Source: an uncultured Verrucomicrobiota bacterium
GTDB taxonomy: Bacteria > Verrucomicrobiota > Kiritimatiellia > CAIQIC01 > Lenti-01
DNA length: 56,798 nt
Assembly (NCBI GenBank): GCA_937872095.1
Contig: CALMNW010000056.1
Coordinates: 1 to 56,798, forward strand
Direction: 5' to 3'
This document shows positions 24,901-33,133 of the stretch, piece after piece (the first letter of the stretch is position 1; every line of letters begins with the position of its first letter). The position numbers and the translations under genes are program-made. Below the pieces are notes generated by a model, which was given only the letters and a program-made list of their open reading frames with translations, ran no database searches and was not told the DNA's origin.

Positions 24901-27900
24901 GCGACGCAGCGCGCGGGGACGAAACTGGTCGATATTACCTACGACATCGTCAGTGATGTCACCAACAGCGTTCCAATCGCCTTGACCGTGACGAGCAACG
25001 GGGTGCCTATTCCCACGAATGCTACTACCGGGGCGGTTGGCACGAGCGTATTGCCGGGTACCGGCAGGGTCATGACATGGAACGCCGGGGCCAACTGGAA
25101 CGGGAACGTGGGCAGTCTTGTCTTTTTAGTAAAGCACTTGGTCGAGACCCAGTTTGTATCATCCACGAGCAGGACTATTGACACGCGAGACTATAAACTG
25201 GCCGTGGCTTCGGCACAGGGCACTCCTTCCCCTGCGGTCGGAACAAATCTCTATGCGTGGGGCTCGTCCGTAACTTGTTCGGTGGCCCGGACATCGTTGG
25301 TGGCCGGAGTCAACTGGCGGTGTACGGGATGGACGGGGACGGGCTCCGTGCCCTCTACGGGGTCTACAAACACGACAAGCAATGTCGCGCTGACCGGGCT
25401 GGTGTCGTCGATTACCTGGAACTGGCAGACCTCGTTCAGGATCACCAACGTGGTGGCCGCCCAGCAGATCGGGGCCAAGACCGTGGTTATTACATACGAC
25501 ATCGTCAGTGACGTGTCCAGCACCGCGCCGATCTCGCTTGTCGTGACGAGCAACGGCGTGGTCCTAGCCACGAATGGGCTCACGGGCGATGTTGGAGCGA
25601 ACGTTTCTCCGGGGGCCGGTAAAACAATCACATGGAACGCGGGGCCCAACTGGAACGGGAACGTGGCGACGCTGGCATTTTCCGTCCGGCACACGAGCCA
25701 AACGCAATTATTCTCTTCTGCAAGCGGGGCCGTCGATTCGCGGGATTACAAGCTTACCGTGGTGTCGCCTCGCGGTTCTCCGGCGCCCCCGGCTGGAACC
25801 AATCTCTATGCATGGCGGACAACGATACTCTGCACCGTTGCTCCGACAACGACGGTTTCCGGAGTCAGGTGGCGCAACACGGGTTGGACGGGAACAGGGT
25901 CGATCCCAGCGAGCGGCACGACGAACACGACGGGCGCGGTAACGCTGAGCAATACTTCATCCACGATCACATGGAATTGGGTCACGCCGTTTGCGATCAC
26001 GAACGTTGCCGCCGTGCAGCGTCCGGGCACCAAGTTGGTGGATATCACCTATGACATAATCAGCGAACTCGGCGATACGGTTCCCATCGCCCTGGTGGTG
26101 GCCAGCAATGGGGTTGCCATACCGACAAATGGGTTGACCGGTGATTTTGGCAGCTCAGTCCCACCGGGGGCGGGGAAGGCGCTTGTCTGGGATGCTGGGT
26201 CCAACTGGAACGGCAATGCCGCAACGCTGGATTTCACCGTGCGCCATTCAAGCCAAACGCAGTTTGTTGCTTTGGGTAGTTGCCAAGTGGACTCTCGCGA
26301 CTACAAACTAGTAGTAACATCCAGTCGTGGATGTCCAACTCCATCAAACGGAGAAAATCTTTATCCATGGTGCTCCACCGTGGCCTGTATGGATGTGCAG
26401 ACGTCATATGTTGACGGCATTAAGTGGCGCAATACGGGTTGGACGGGAACGGGGTCGATTCCGGCCACGGGCGCGACCAATACGACGGGGAGCTTGGTAC
26501 TGACGAACCCCGTCTCGTCAATCACATGGAACTGGGAGCCGTGGTTTTTGATTACCAATATTGCCCAGCGGCCAGGGACCAAGATTGTGGACATCCAGTA
26601 CGATATTAGCAGTGCTGCCACAAACGTGTATATCTCTCTGGCTGTCAGCAATGGGGAGGCAGCGATCGCGGCAACCAACTTGTCCGGCCATGTGGGGAAT
26701 GTCGTGCCCGGCATGGGAAAGAGCATTGCCTGGAACATGGGCACGGATTGGAACGGGAACTTGGCGGAACTGTCATTCACCTTATCTGCCACGCCGCCAG
26801 ACTACCTTGTTGTGGACCTATCGCAGGGTTCCGCAGCAACCAATTATCCAGTCTCATATCCCAGCTCCATCCCGGTGGGCGGTTGGAGCGATAGCTTCAA
26901 GACCACAAACCTCGTGTTGAGACGGATCCCGGCAGGGACATATACCATGGGGTCGCCCACTAACGAACTGGGCCGCCTTACTAACGAAATGCAGCATACG
27001 GTTACGCTGACCAAAGACTATTACATTGGTGTATATGAAGTTACGCAAAAGCACTGGGAACGGGTAATGGATGATTGGCCCAGTTTCTTCACCAATGCCG
27101 CCTATCGCGAATTTCGCCCAGTAGAACAGGTAAGCTACAATGATATTCGAGGCGCGACCGTAGGTACAAATTGGCCGGTTAGCGGCAATGTGGATGCAAA
27201 CTCATTTGTAGGTATGCTGCGGCAAAAGACGGGGTTGCGATGCGATCTGCCGACAGAAGCACAGTGGGAGTACGCTTGTCGGGCTGGTACAACGAATGCC
27301 TTAAATTCAGGATACGATCTGACTAGTACGAGTAATGATTTACGTGTGGCGGAAGTAGGTCGTTACTCCTATAACGGGGGGTCTAGCAATACAAGTGATG
27401 TAGATACCAATGGTGGGACGGACAAGGTTGGGAGCTACATGCCCAATGCCTGGGGGCTATATGACTTGCATGGGAATGTGTGGGAGCTGTGTTTAGATTG
27501 GTATGCAGATCACTGTGATGAAGCAACCGATCCTTCGGGCACAGATGCTGGGAGCAATCGCATGGTCCGGGGCGGAAGCTATATCAGCATTGCAAAATCA
27601 TGCCGTTCCGCATACCGCTATTCCTACTCTCCAAGCCAGCCAACCAGTAAAATCGGATTCCGAATTGCAATACCGGCGTCACAAACCACAACGGCAAGCC
27701 GCTTGCTGGACTCGCGGGACTACAAACTATCGGTTGTATCAGCGCGCGGGACTCCAGTCCCTGCGGTGGGCACCAATATCTATGCCTGGAGAGCATCGGT
27801 GACTTGCTCGGTTGCGCGAACAACACTTGTCTCCGGCGTCTGCTGGAGCAACACCGGCTGGACCGGCACCGGGTCCATCCCAGACTCTGGTGCCACCACC

Positions 27901-30186
27901 AACACTGGTTTGGTCGTGCTGACCAATGTGGACTCTTCGATCACCTGGAACTGGGACACGGCCTTCTCAATAACCAATGTCACGGCGGTCCAGCGGCCGG
28001 GGACCAAGATCGTGGACATCGTCTATGACCTGCTCAGCGACATGACCAACTACGTGACCATCTCGCTGGCGATCGAAAACTCCGGCGTCCCGGTACCCAC
28101 CAACGGCATTACGGGCGCCCATGGCGTATTGATTTATCCCGGCCTTGCCAAGACCATCGTCTGGAACGCCGGCACCTACTGGAACGGCAATGTGGCGGAT
28201 CTGGGATTTGCCGTATTCCATCGCACGACCACCCAGCTGGTCGGCACCTGTACGGGTCATGTGGATACCCGCAGTTATTCCTTGGCTGTTGCTTCGCCTC
28301 GGGGCTCGCCATCGCCTCCCGCAGGAACCAATTCGAGCTATAGCTGGAGCGCCACCGTGACCGCCACCGTGCGGAATGTCGCCGGGTACACCATGACCGG
28401 CTGGACAGGCACGGGGTCGGTGCCTGCTACTGGTTTGACGACCAATACCGGGCCTATTGTCCTAACGGACCTTGTGTCGTCAATCGTCTGGAACTGGACA
28501 ACCAATGACTACACGGTGACCTTTGACGCCCGGGGAGGTACAGCCCCCAATCCGGCATCGAAAGTTGTGACCTATGCCACAGCATACGGGGAATTGCCGT
28601 CCACAGCGCGCGAATATTACCACTTTGCCGGTTGGTGGACGGACCCCGTTTCAGGCTCTCTGGTTACATCCAATACCACGATGAACAGTGCCTACAATCG
28701 CACTCTTTTTGCCCATTGGACGATCTATGCCTATCCCGTCACTCTGCATCCAGGGGTATACGGCAGGATTGTGGAGGCAAACTCCAACCAGTCCTATGTA
28801 ACGTCGGTCGACCATGGTGCAGCATTGCCATCTGTCACCATCGTCCCATACGCCGGCTACTCCTTCACGGGCTGGTCCCCGGCAGATCCGGGCGCCATTG
28901 TCACCAACTTCGAGGCAACCGCCCAGTATTCGGCCATCAGCCCGCCAATCTATGACGTTGGAGTGGGATCGGTTTCAATTACCAACAATGGCAACTACAT
29001 CATCACCGGTTCAACCATATCGAACACCATATCCGTAGCGACGGGCATCCAGGCCAACATCACGCTCATCAACGTCTCAGTCGTCCTATCCAACGGCTGC
29101 GCCTTCCATATCAACGGCAATTCTTCCGTCAATCTGACCCTCTTGGGCACGGGAACTAATCGGTTTACCAGTTGCGCTGACCATGCGGGCATACATCTAA
29201 CACCGGGTTCTACGCTGTCGATCATGAGCAACAGCACGGCCACTCTGATCGCCCAAGGCGGTTCAGGTGGGGCTGGTATAGGCGGAGGGCAGGGCGAAGC
29301 CAGCGGAACTATCGATCTCCACGGTGGCATGATCCAGGCCACTGGCGGCCTCAACGCTGCTGGCATAGGTGGAGGCTCGGGTGGTGCATGTAATTATGTC
29401 GCCATTGAAGGTACGGCCCATGTGGATGCCACGGGCGGAGACTACGGGCCGGGCATCGGGAGCGGATACGGAGGGGCGACCAACCTCGTGACCATCGGTG
29501 GTAGCGCCGTTGTCCAAGCCCGGGGCGGCAGTGCCGGCGGGGCAGGGCTCGGGGGCGGCCAGCGCGGGAGCGGGGGGACGATCCTCATAGGCGATAATGC
29601 TTCTGTGGCGGCCACGGGCGGTCTCTACAGCGCAGGCATCGGCGGCGGATCGGGCGGGAGCGGTGGCAATGTCACCATCGGCGGCAACGCGGTAGTCGCG
29701 GGTACGGGCGGCGACTACGGGGCTGGCATCGGCGGAGGGCTTAGCGGTCCGGGCGGGACCGTCTTGATCGCGGATTCGTCTACCGTGACCGCAACGGGTG
29801 CCACTGGCGCTGCCGGCATCGGCGGCGGTTTTGGTGGTGCGGGTGGTACGATCGACATATACGCCCTTGCCACGATCCGGGCGGGTGCCGATGTGGGGAG
29901 CGCGGTCGTCGTGGGTGCGTATGGAGGAGAGGCCTATGTCCACATTGTCCATCTTGCAACGCCGGGATTGGCCATCATGTCGGCAACGGGCAGCAACTTC
30001 GTCTTCAGTGCAGAATCGAATGGCTACAGCGGCTATGCCGTCGAGTGGGCCGACTGCGTGTTGCTTCCTGGCGGGGTATGGAACTGGCGGCAGATCACGA
30101 ACCATACCGTCAACCCCGATGGCAGCATCTCGGTGCCGCTGGAAAGCGGTGGGCGTAAGGTCATTCGGCTTAAACTCACTCCTTGA
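21904..30186 (+). CDS. Giant secreted protein with three SUMF1-type domains and repeated beta modules
   Basis: 2760 residues from ATG 21904 (GGAG at 21894-21897). A signal peptide (MKQSRLTGVLVGVALLWLAS, cleavage after GAWA) directs export. Three SUMF1/FGE-like domains start at IPAGVFVMGSPTNELG, IPAGTFTMGSPTNELG and IPAGTYTMGSPTNELG (about residues 153, 637 and 1670) and end in GFRV, GVRV and GFRI. About seven copies of a beta module beginning QRPGTKLVDITYD and ending TGWTGTGSIPASG lie around them. An InlB-type repeat (VTFDARGGTAPNP) follows near residue 2205, then a glycine-rich beta-helix-like region (AGIGGGSGGSGG, ~2450-2670). Each SUMF1 domain keeps only one cysteine (DCRS, KCRS or SCRS) where true formylglycine enzymes have two, so a binding or structural role is more likely than sulfatase activation. 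It stands alone as a transcription unit and converges on the LysM gene. Confidence 0.88.
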   Translation: MKQSRLTGVLVGVALLWLASGAWAQVTISNLVVAQRTGTKLVDISYDLSSPTTNVFVTLSVSNAGNSVEAVSLTGDVGITGPGSGKAIVWDMSQDWSENAADLTFKLKAQLPDYMVVDLSEGVMATNYQISHTEVVPEGGWSDGFKTTNMIFQRIPAGVFVMGSPTNELGRNPTNETQRTVTLTMDYYVGMYEVTQKQWERVMGTWPSYFTNAAYRDTRPVETVSYDDIRGAAEGTNWPANNNVDSNSFMGALRNKTGLLFDLPTEAQWEYACRAGTTNALNSGYDLTSTSNDARMAEVGRYYFNGGASYTENSNTNEGSALVGSYLPNAWGLYDMHGNIWEFCIDWYETNNLATTDPFGAVNGVDRVKRGGGWASNAGDCRSGFRRGNRYPSYKANGLGFRVSLLAIDSAPQACQAAASVWVDSRNYRLTVNSTRGSPSPVAGASYYPRGASTTCSVSQTTVVAGISWRCTGWVGTGSIPAAGSTNTTGLVVLTNLESSITWNWETSFIITNLLVAQRPGTKLVDITYDIVSEVTNGVPIALSIDNADVPVQVANAAGDFGAHVLPGAGKTIVWDAGSDWGGNTENLTFTVSAHPPDYMVVDVGTGSAAASYPVTYLNSVPGGGWSDGFKTTNLVLRRIPAGTFTMGSPTNELGRDSDELQHEVTLTKDCYIGLFEVTQKQWELVMGTRPSYFTNATYRDTRPVETISYGDIRGAVEGTNWPANGNVDTNSFMGLMRAKTGQSFDLPTEAQWEYACRAGTTNALNSGFDLTSVSNDVRMAEVGRYYFNGGSNNTSNVGTNGGTAKAGSYMPNACGVYDMHGNVFEWCLDWYTSSLSAETDPDGPVQASVRVIRGGAYVRNANKCRSANRETGGPTARTAILGVRVNLPLSYAATTDIFGTATAVIDTRDYRLMVITPRATPTPGVGTNLYAWRASVTCSVAQTSLVSGVNWSNTGWTGTGSIPASGVTTNTGLVVLTNVDSSITWNWETSFGGITNVEATQRAGTKLVDITYDIVSDVTNSVPIALTVTSNGVPIPTNATTGAVGTSVLPGTGRVMTWNAGANWNGNVGSLVFLVKHLVETQFVSSTSRTIDTRDYKLAVASAQGTPSPAVGTNLYAWGSSVTCSVARTSLVAGVNWRCTGWTGTGSVPSTGSTNTTSNVALTGLVSSITWNWQTSFRITNVVAAQQIGAKTVVITYDIVSDVSSTAPISLVVTSNGVVLATNGLTGDVGANVSPGAGKTITWNAGPNWNGNVATLAFSVRHTSQTQLFSSASGAVDSRDYKLTVVSPRGSPAPPAGTNLYAWRTTILCTVAPTTTVSGVRWRNTGWTGTGSIPASGTTNTTGAVTLSNTSSTITWNWVTPFAITNVAAVQRPGTKLVDITYDIISELGDTVPIALVVASNGVAIPTNGLTGDFGSSVPPGAGKALVWDAGSNWNGNAATLDFTVRHSSQTQFVALGSCQVDSRDYKLVVTSSRGCPTPSNGENLYPWCSTVACMDVQTSYVDGIKWRNTGWTGTGSIPATGATNTTGSLVLTNPVSSITWNWEPWFLITNIAQRPGTKIVDIQYDISSAATNVYISLAVSNGEAAIAATNLSGHVGNVVPGMGKSIAWNMGTDWNGNLAELSFTLSATPPDYLVVDLSQGSAATNYPVSYPSSIPVGGWSDSFKTTNLVLRRIPAGTYTMGSPTNELGRLTNEMQHTVTLTKDYYIGVYEVTQKHWERVMDDWPSFFTNAAYREFRPVEQVSYNDIRGATVGTNWPVSGNVDANSFVGMLRQKTGLRCDLPTEAQWEYACRAGTTNALNSGYDLTSTSNDLRVAEVGRYSYNGGSSNTSDVDTNGGTDKVGSYMPNAWGLYDLHGNVWELCLDWYADHCDEATDPSGTDAGSNRMVRGGSYISIAKSCRSAYRYSYSPSQPTSKIGFRIAIPASQTTTASRLLDSRDYKLSVVSARGTPVPAVGTNIYAWRASVTCSVARTTLVSGVCWSNTGWTGTGSIPDSGATTNTGLVVLTNVDSSITWNWDTAFSITNVTAVQRPGTKIVDIVYDLLSDMTNYVTISLAIENSGVPVPTNGITGAHGVLIYPGLAKTIVWNAGTYWNGNVADLGFAVFHRTTTQLVGTCTGHVDTRSYSLAVASPRGSPSPPAGTNSSYSWSATVTATVRNVAGYTMTGWTGTGSVPATGLTTNTGPIVLTDLVSSIVWNWTTNDYTVTFDARGGTAPNPASKVVTYATAYGELPSTAREYYHFAGWWTDPVSGSLVTSNTTMNSAYNRTLFAHWTIYAYPVTLHPGVYGRIVEANSNQSYVTSVDHGAALPSVTIVPYAGYSFTGWSPADPGAIVTNFEATAQYSAISPPIYDVGVGSVSITNNGNYIITGSTISNTISVATGIQANITLINVSVVLSNGCAFHINGNSSVNLTLLGTGTNRFTSCADHAGIHLTPGSTLSIMSNSTATLIAQGGSGGAGIGGGQGEASGTIDLHGGMIQATGGLNAAGIGGGSGGACNYVAIEGTAHVDATGGDYGPGIGSGYGGATNLVTIGGSAVVQARGGSAGGAGLGGGQRGSGGTILIGDNASVAATGGLYSAGIGGGSGGSGGNVTIGGNAVVAGTGGDYGAGIGGGLSGPGGTVLIADSSTVTATGATGAAGIGGGFGGAGGTIDIYALATIRAGADVGSAVVVGAYGGEAYVHIVHLATPGLAIMSATGSNFVFSAESNGYSGYAVEWADCVLLPGGVWNWRQITNHTVNPDGSISVPLESGGRKVIRLKLTP

Positions 30187-30201
30187 ACGCAGGGCGGGCT
30201 T

Positions 30202-30537
30202 TCATGGAGCCGGCACCCATATCGTGTCCCCAGATGTAAACTCGCCGCCCTCCGGGATGTGGTTGGCCCACCGCAGGTCCGCCTCCTCGATTACGAACAG
30301 GCGAGCGATGCTGTACACCGTGTCGTCATCCTGGACCGTGTAATATAGCATGTTCTCCCGCTCAGCCGCGGTGGGTTCCGGCCGGGCTGGGGGCGTGGCG
30401 GCCGTGACGTTAGGCGAAAGTGGGTTCTGTGCGGTCGCTGGCGCTGCTTGGGGCCGTGGCAGCCAGAAGACCAAGGCAGTGAAGAGCACGAAGACGGCCA
30501 AAGCCGCATACCACTTCCAGTCGGCAGGCAGTTTCAT
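30202..30537 (-). CDS. Membrane-anchored LysM-domain protein
   Basis: 111 residues. One N-terminal transmembrane segment (WYAALAVFVLFTALVFWLP) is followed by a Pro/Ala-rich linker and a single C-terminal LysM-like domain (YYTVQDDDTVYSIARLFVIE, then DLRWANHIP and GDTIWVP). LysM domains bind peptidoglycan or other GlcNAc polymers, so the protein should face the periplasm. It converges with the giant SUMF1 gene, with only 15 bp between the two stop codons. Confidence 0.82.
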   Translation of the reverse strand: MKLPADWKWYAALAVFVLFTALVFWLPRPQAAPATAQNPLSPNVTAATPPARPEPTAAERENMLYYTVQDDDTVYSIARLFVIEEADLRWANHIPEGGEFTSGDTIWVPAP

Positions 30538-30659
30538 GGCGGCATCATACAGCAGAGGCGGCGGCCGAAAAGGCGAATAGGGCCCCTGTCAGCCAATTTG
30601 ACGGCCAGGTAGCCCGTGCGGGCGTGACACCGGCCGGGCCGAGATGGTAGAGTGCGGCC

Positions 30660-31163
30660 ATGAAATGGACCGTCGTACAGAGGCGCATCGAGAAGGCCTG
30701 GCCCAAGATCGCCAATCTGCCGTCGAAGCACAAGCCGGCCCAGGGGTCCAAGGTCAAATACGAAGATGAACGGGTCTTCGAGGCCGCGCTCTACATGGTC
30801 TGGCACAACCACTCCATGCGCAACCGGCTACCCAGGCGCTACCCGTCGCCCAATCCTCTCTATCTGCGCATTGCGACGATGGTGCGTTCGCGGGTGCTGG
30901 ACGCGGTCTGGACGGCCTACCTGGAGAAGGCTGGCCGGAACGAGCTCAAGGCCTGGCAGGAAGCATTTGAGCGCATCCGGGCCAACCGACGTGCTCCCAA
31001 GGCCGAGAAACGGGGCAAGATGCGAGTGGCAGCCAGAAAGACTAAGCCCGAGCGGACAGGATTGAGCCCGGGGCTGGCCTGGGTCGAGATCCTGCTGCGT
31101 GGACTGGAAGACTTCTGCGGGGACCATGTCATCGGTCCGGATAGTTTCCCGGAGCGCGCGTAG
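30660..31163 (+). CDS. Hypothetical protein resembling the N-terminal domain of IS5-type transposases
   Basis: 167 residues. The region YEDERVFEAALYMVWHNHSM, then RNRLPRRYPSPNPLYLRIATM, has the layout of the DUF4096 insert domain of IS5-family transposases (D-x-VFxEAxLYxLRTGxPWRDLP then a W-rich helix). The usual GxPWRDLP core is eroded to HNHSMRNRLP. The C-terminal ~60 residues are strongly basic (RANRRAPKAEKRGKMRVAAR). No DDE catalytic domain or terminal inverted repeats are present. It may be a truncated transposase or a domesticated DNA-binding protein. The homology is a pattern judgement and needs a profile search. Confidence 0.45.
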   Translation: MKWTVVQRRIEKAWPKIANLPSKHKPAQGSKVKYEDERVFEAALYMVWHNHSMRNRLPRRYPSPNPLYLRIATMVRSRVLDAVWTAYLEKAGRNELKAWQEAFERIRANRRAPKAEKRGKMRVAARKTKPERTGLSPGLAWVEILLRGLEDFCGDHVIGPDSFPERA

Positions 31164-31563
31164 GGGCAAAGGCGTGGCGGGATGCCTTTGCACGGATCCA
31201 GGATGGCCGGCGTGGCGGGGGCAGCGTCGGACTCGCGTGGTATGAAATCATGAGGCGGGGCGTGGTGAGGCGACCGCACAAGCGTAGGCGGGGGTAGGGC
31301 TGTACCTGCCCAAAGTCCTATTCCTCATATATAGCCCTGAACAAAGGAGGTTTTGGGCGTCAGATGTTTGTGCGCAGAGCCAAACCGCTGCTGTTGGCAC
31401 CGTATGCGGGCCGATATTCCGTCCGACTTTGGTTTACTTGACACTTACTTGACACCTGCCCGGGCATTTACGGCCATTTTGTGGCACTTTCGGGCGCTTG
31501 GCAAAATAATGAAATAACCCCTGTAAAAGTGCATTATATGCAGCATTTACAAGGGGTTTAAAG
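31164..31563. other. 400-bp gap beside the tRNA: tandem 11-mers, hairpin, possible 25-codon frame
   Basis: Two exact tandem copies of TTACTTGACAC lie at 31434-31444 and 31445-31455. A strong Shine-Dalgarno AAAGGAGG (31343-31350) precedes an ATG at 31364 that opens a 25-codon frame (MFVRRAKPLLLAPYAGRYSV onward, stop at 31439-31441). The 13-base spacing is long, and the peptide may be a gene-start remnant. The hairpin at 31516-31558 is listed separately. No integrase gene is present. Confidence 0.4.
31516..31558 (-). terminator. Hairpin downstream of the tRNA gene (probable terminator)
   Basis: AACCCC-TGTAAA (31516-31527) pairs with TTTACA-A-GGGGTT (31546-31558), 12 bp with one bulged base. 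It encloses a second palindrome, TGCAT-TAT-ATGCA (31530-31542). On the minus strand it begins 5 bp after the tRNA CCA end and is followed by ATTTCATTATTTT, fitting a Rho-independent terminator. Confidence 0.6.
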
Positions 31564-31639
31564 TGGTGGCGGGAGCCGGGGTTGAACCGGCGACCTAAGG
31601 CTTATGAGTCCTCCGCTCTGCCAACTGAGCTATCCCGCC
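31564..31639 (-). tRNA. tRNA with CAU anticodon (elongator Met, or Ile2)
   Basis: On the minus strand the 76-nt sequence folds as a cloverleaf: acceptor GGCGGGA/TCCCGCC, D arm GCTC/GAGC with AGTTGGCA, anticodon loop CTCATAA, and T arm GCCGG-TTCAACC-CCGGC. The CCA end is encoded (31564-31566). The G1-C72 pair and the anticodon stem exclude initiator tRNA. The choice between elongator Met and lysidine-modified Ile2 cannot be made by eye. Position 31-39 of the anticodon stem reads A-G, a mismatch. Confidence 0.92.
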
Positions 31640-31712
31640 AAAATCAAATCGCGCGAGGACTCTAAGGGAACGGCCTGAAGTTGTCAACCCGCCGATCGGG
31701 TTTCGGGCGCGA

Positions 31713-33128
31713 TCAATCGACGGGCGCTTGACGGGGGGCCTCGGGTTCGGCCAGTTGGATGGTCGTGCCCTCGGCGCCGGTGGTTTGCCAGACGATCCGC
31801 TCGGCAGCGGTCTGGGGAAAGGCGTCTTCGAATTCGTTGTTGGTGAGTTGCACGGCGATGTTGTCGCTCAAGTCGAAGGCCATGATTTCGGCGTCCCAGT
31901 TGTCCACGTAGCTCATCCAGACGATGAGGCTGTCGCGGATGCTGGGCGTCATGTCGTCCCAGGTGTTGCTGGTGAGCTTGATGGTGCGGCGGCCGTTGAA
32001 GTAGTAGATCTCCAGATCGGTGTCGTCGTAGCCCTGCCACACCACCTTGTCGTTCCAGATGGACGGAGCGGCATTGTCGGAGGTGCCTTCGCTGATTTTC
32101 CGGATGACGCCGTCGGTCAGGTAGAAGATTTCGGCGGAAACGGTGGGGTGGGCGACCCACGCCACGCGTCCGTCCCAGACCACGGGGGCGATGTCGTCGA
32201 ATTGGTTGTTGGTGAGTTGTTCGAGGATGCCGGTGTCGAAGCGATAGAGGTAGATTTCGTAGTCGTTTCCGTCCCAGGCCTGGAAGACGAGCTCGTTGCC
32301 GTGGATATCGGGGTTGAGCGCGTAGAAATAGTTCGTGGAGATCTGGACGAGATTGGTGGCTTCCGGGCGCCAGGCGAGCATTTCATAGCCGTAGGGCCAG
32401 CCGCGGGCGCATTGGAAGGCGATGCCGGCTTCGGACATGACGGGGGAACAGAAATGCCGGGTGCCGGGGGTGATGCGTTCGATGCCTTTGCCGGGGCGAT
32501 ACACGGCGACGTCGCCGGCTTTTCCGGAGCCGCGCCACATTTGAACCTGCTTGTTGTCGTTGAGGGCATTGGTTTCGGCCGCCTGAGCGACCTCCGGCAG
32601 GGCGTTGGTGTCGACGCTATTGAGTTCGGTCAGCAGGGCGTCTTGCGGCGGGTCGAAAAGGTCGGGATAGTCGGATTCCAACAGTTTCATCTCGTCGTTT
32701 TTCTGGGGGACGTTGAGCTTGAACGGATAGCCGCCCGTCGCATCGTCCCGGAACCATGCGAGAAAGACGACGGAATCGCCAACGGCGGTGGGTTGCTGGC
32801 TGCGACCGGTGATGCGCTCATCGCCGGCGGTGACGTTTTGGATCTCTTCACCATCCTTCCAGACGTAGATGTCCGAGACGGTGGCGCCGATGTCGCTGCT
32901 CAAGACGTCGGGCCGCACCGAGAGGGGGGCAATGCCGATATGCGCGGTATAGCCCTGCCAAGCGACGAGGCCGGTTTCGCTGATGGTGGGTTGCCGGGCG
33001 TTGCCCTCCGGTGCGGACAGGGTGCGGACGGAGAAATCGCGGGCCGAGACGGAGCCCGCGCACAGCAGGAACCCGAGAAGCACAAGGGTGGGGGAACGAC
33101 TGGAGGAGGGCAGGCGGAGGAAAATCAT
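31713..33128 (-). CDS. Secreted TolB-like beta-propeller protein
   Basis: 471 residues from the ATG at 33128, just after the stop of the upstream gene (33134-33136). A signal peptide (MIFLRLPSSSRSPTLVLLGF, cleavage after SVSA) precedes a series of PD40/TolB-type blades. Clear examples are DYEIYLYRFDTGILEQLTNN, DDIAPVVWDGRVAWVAHPTV, LEIYYFNGRRTIKLTSNTWD and AEIMAFDLSDNIAVQLTNNE. Six or seven blades would close a propeller. Such proteins act as periplasmic or extracellular binding platforms. It forms a two-gene operon with the gene at 33134-34423. Confidence 0.85.
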   Translation of the reverse strand: MIFLRLPSSSRSPTLVLLGFLLCAGSVSARDFSVRTLSAPEGNARQPTISETGLVAWQGYTAHIGIAPLSVRPDVLSSDIGATVSDIYVWKDGEEIQNVTAGDERITGRSQQPTAVGDSVVFLAWFRDDATGGYPFKLNVPQKNDEMKLLESDYPDLFDPPQDALLTELNSVDTNALPEVAQAAETNALNDNKQVQMWRGSGKAGDVAVYRPGKGIERITPGTRHFCSPVMSEAGIAFQCARGWPYGYEMLAWRPEATNLVQISTNYFYALNPDIHGNELVFQAWDGNDYEIYLYRFDTGILEQLTNNQFDDIAPVVWDGRVAWVAHPTVSAEIFYLTDGVIRKISEGTSDNAAPSIWNDKVVWQGYDDTDLEIYYFNGRRTIKLTSNTWDDMTPSIRDSLIVWMSYVDNWDAEIMAFDLSDNIAVQLTNNEFEDAFPQTAAERIVWQTTGAEGTTIQLAEPEAPRQAPVD

Positions 33129-33133
33129 GAAAT

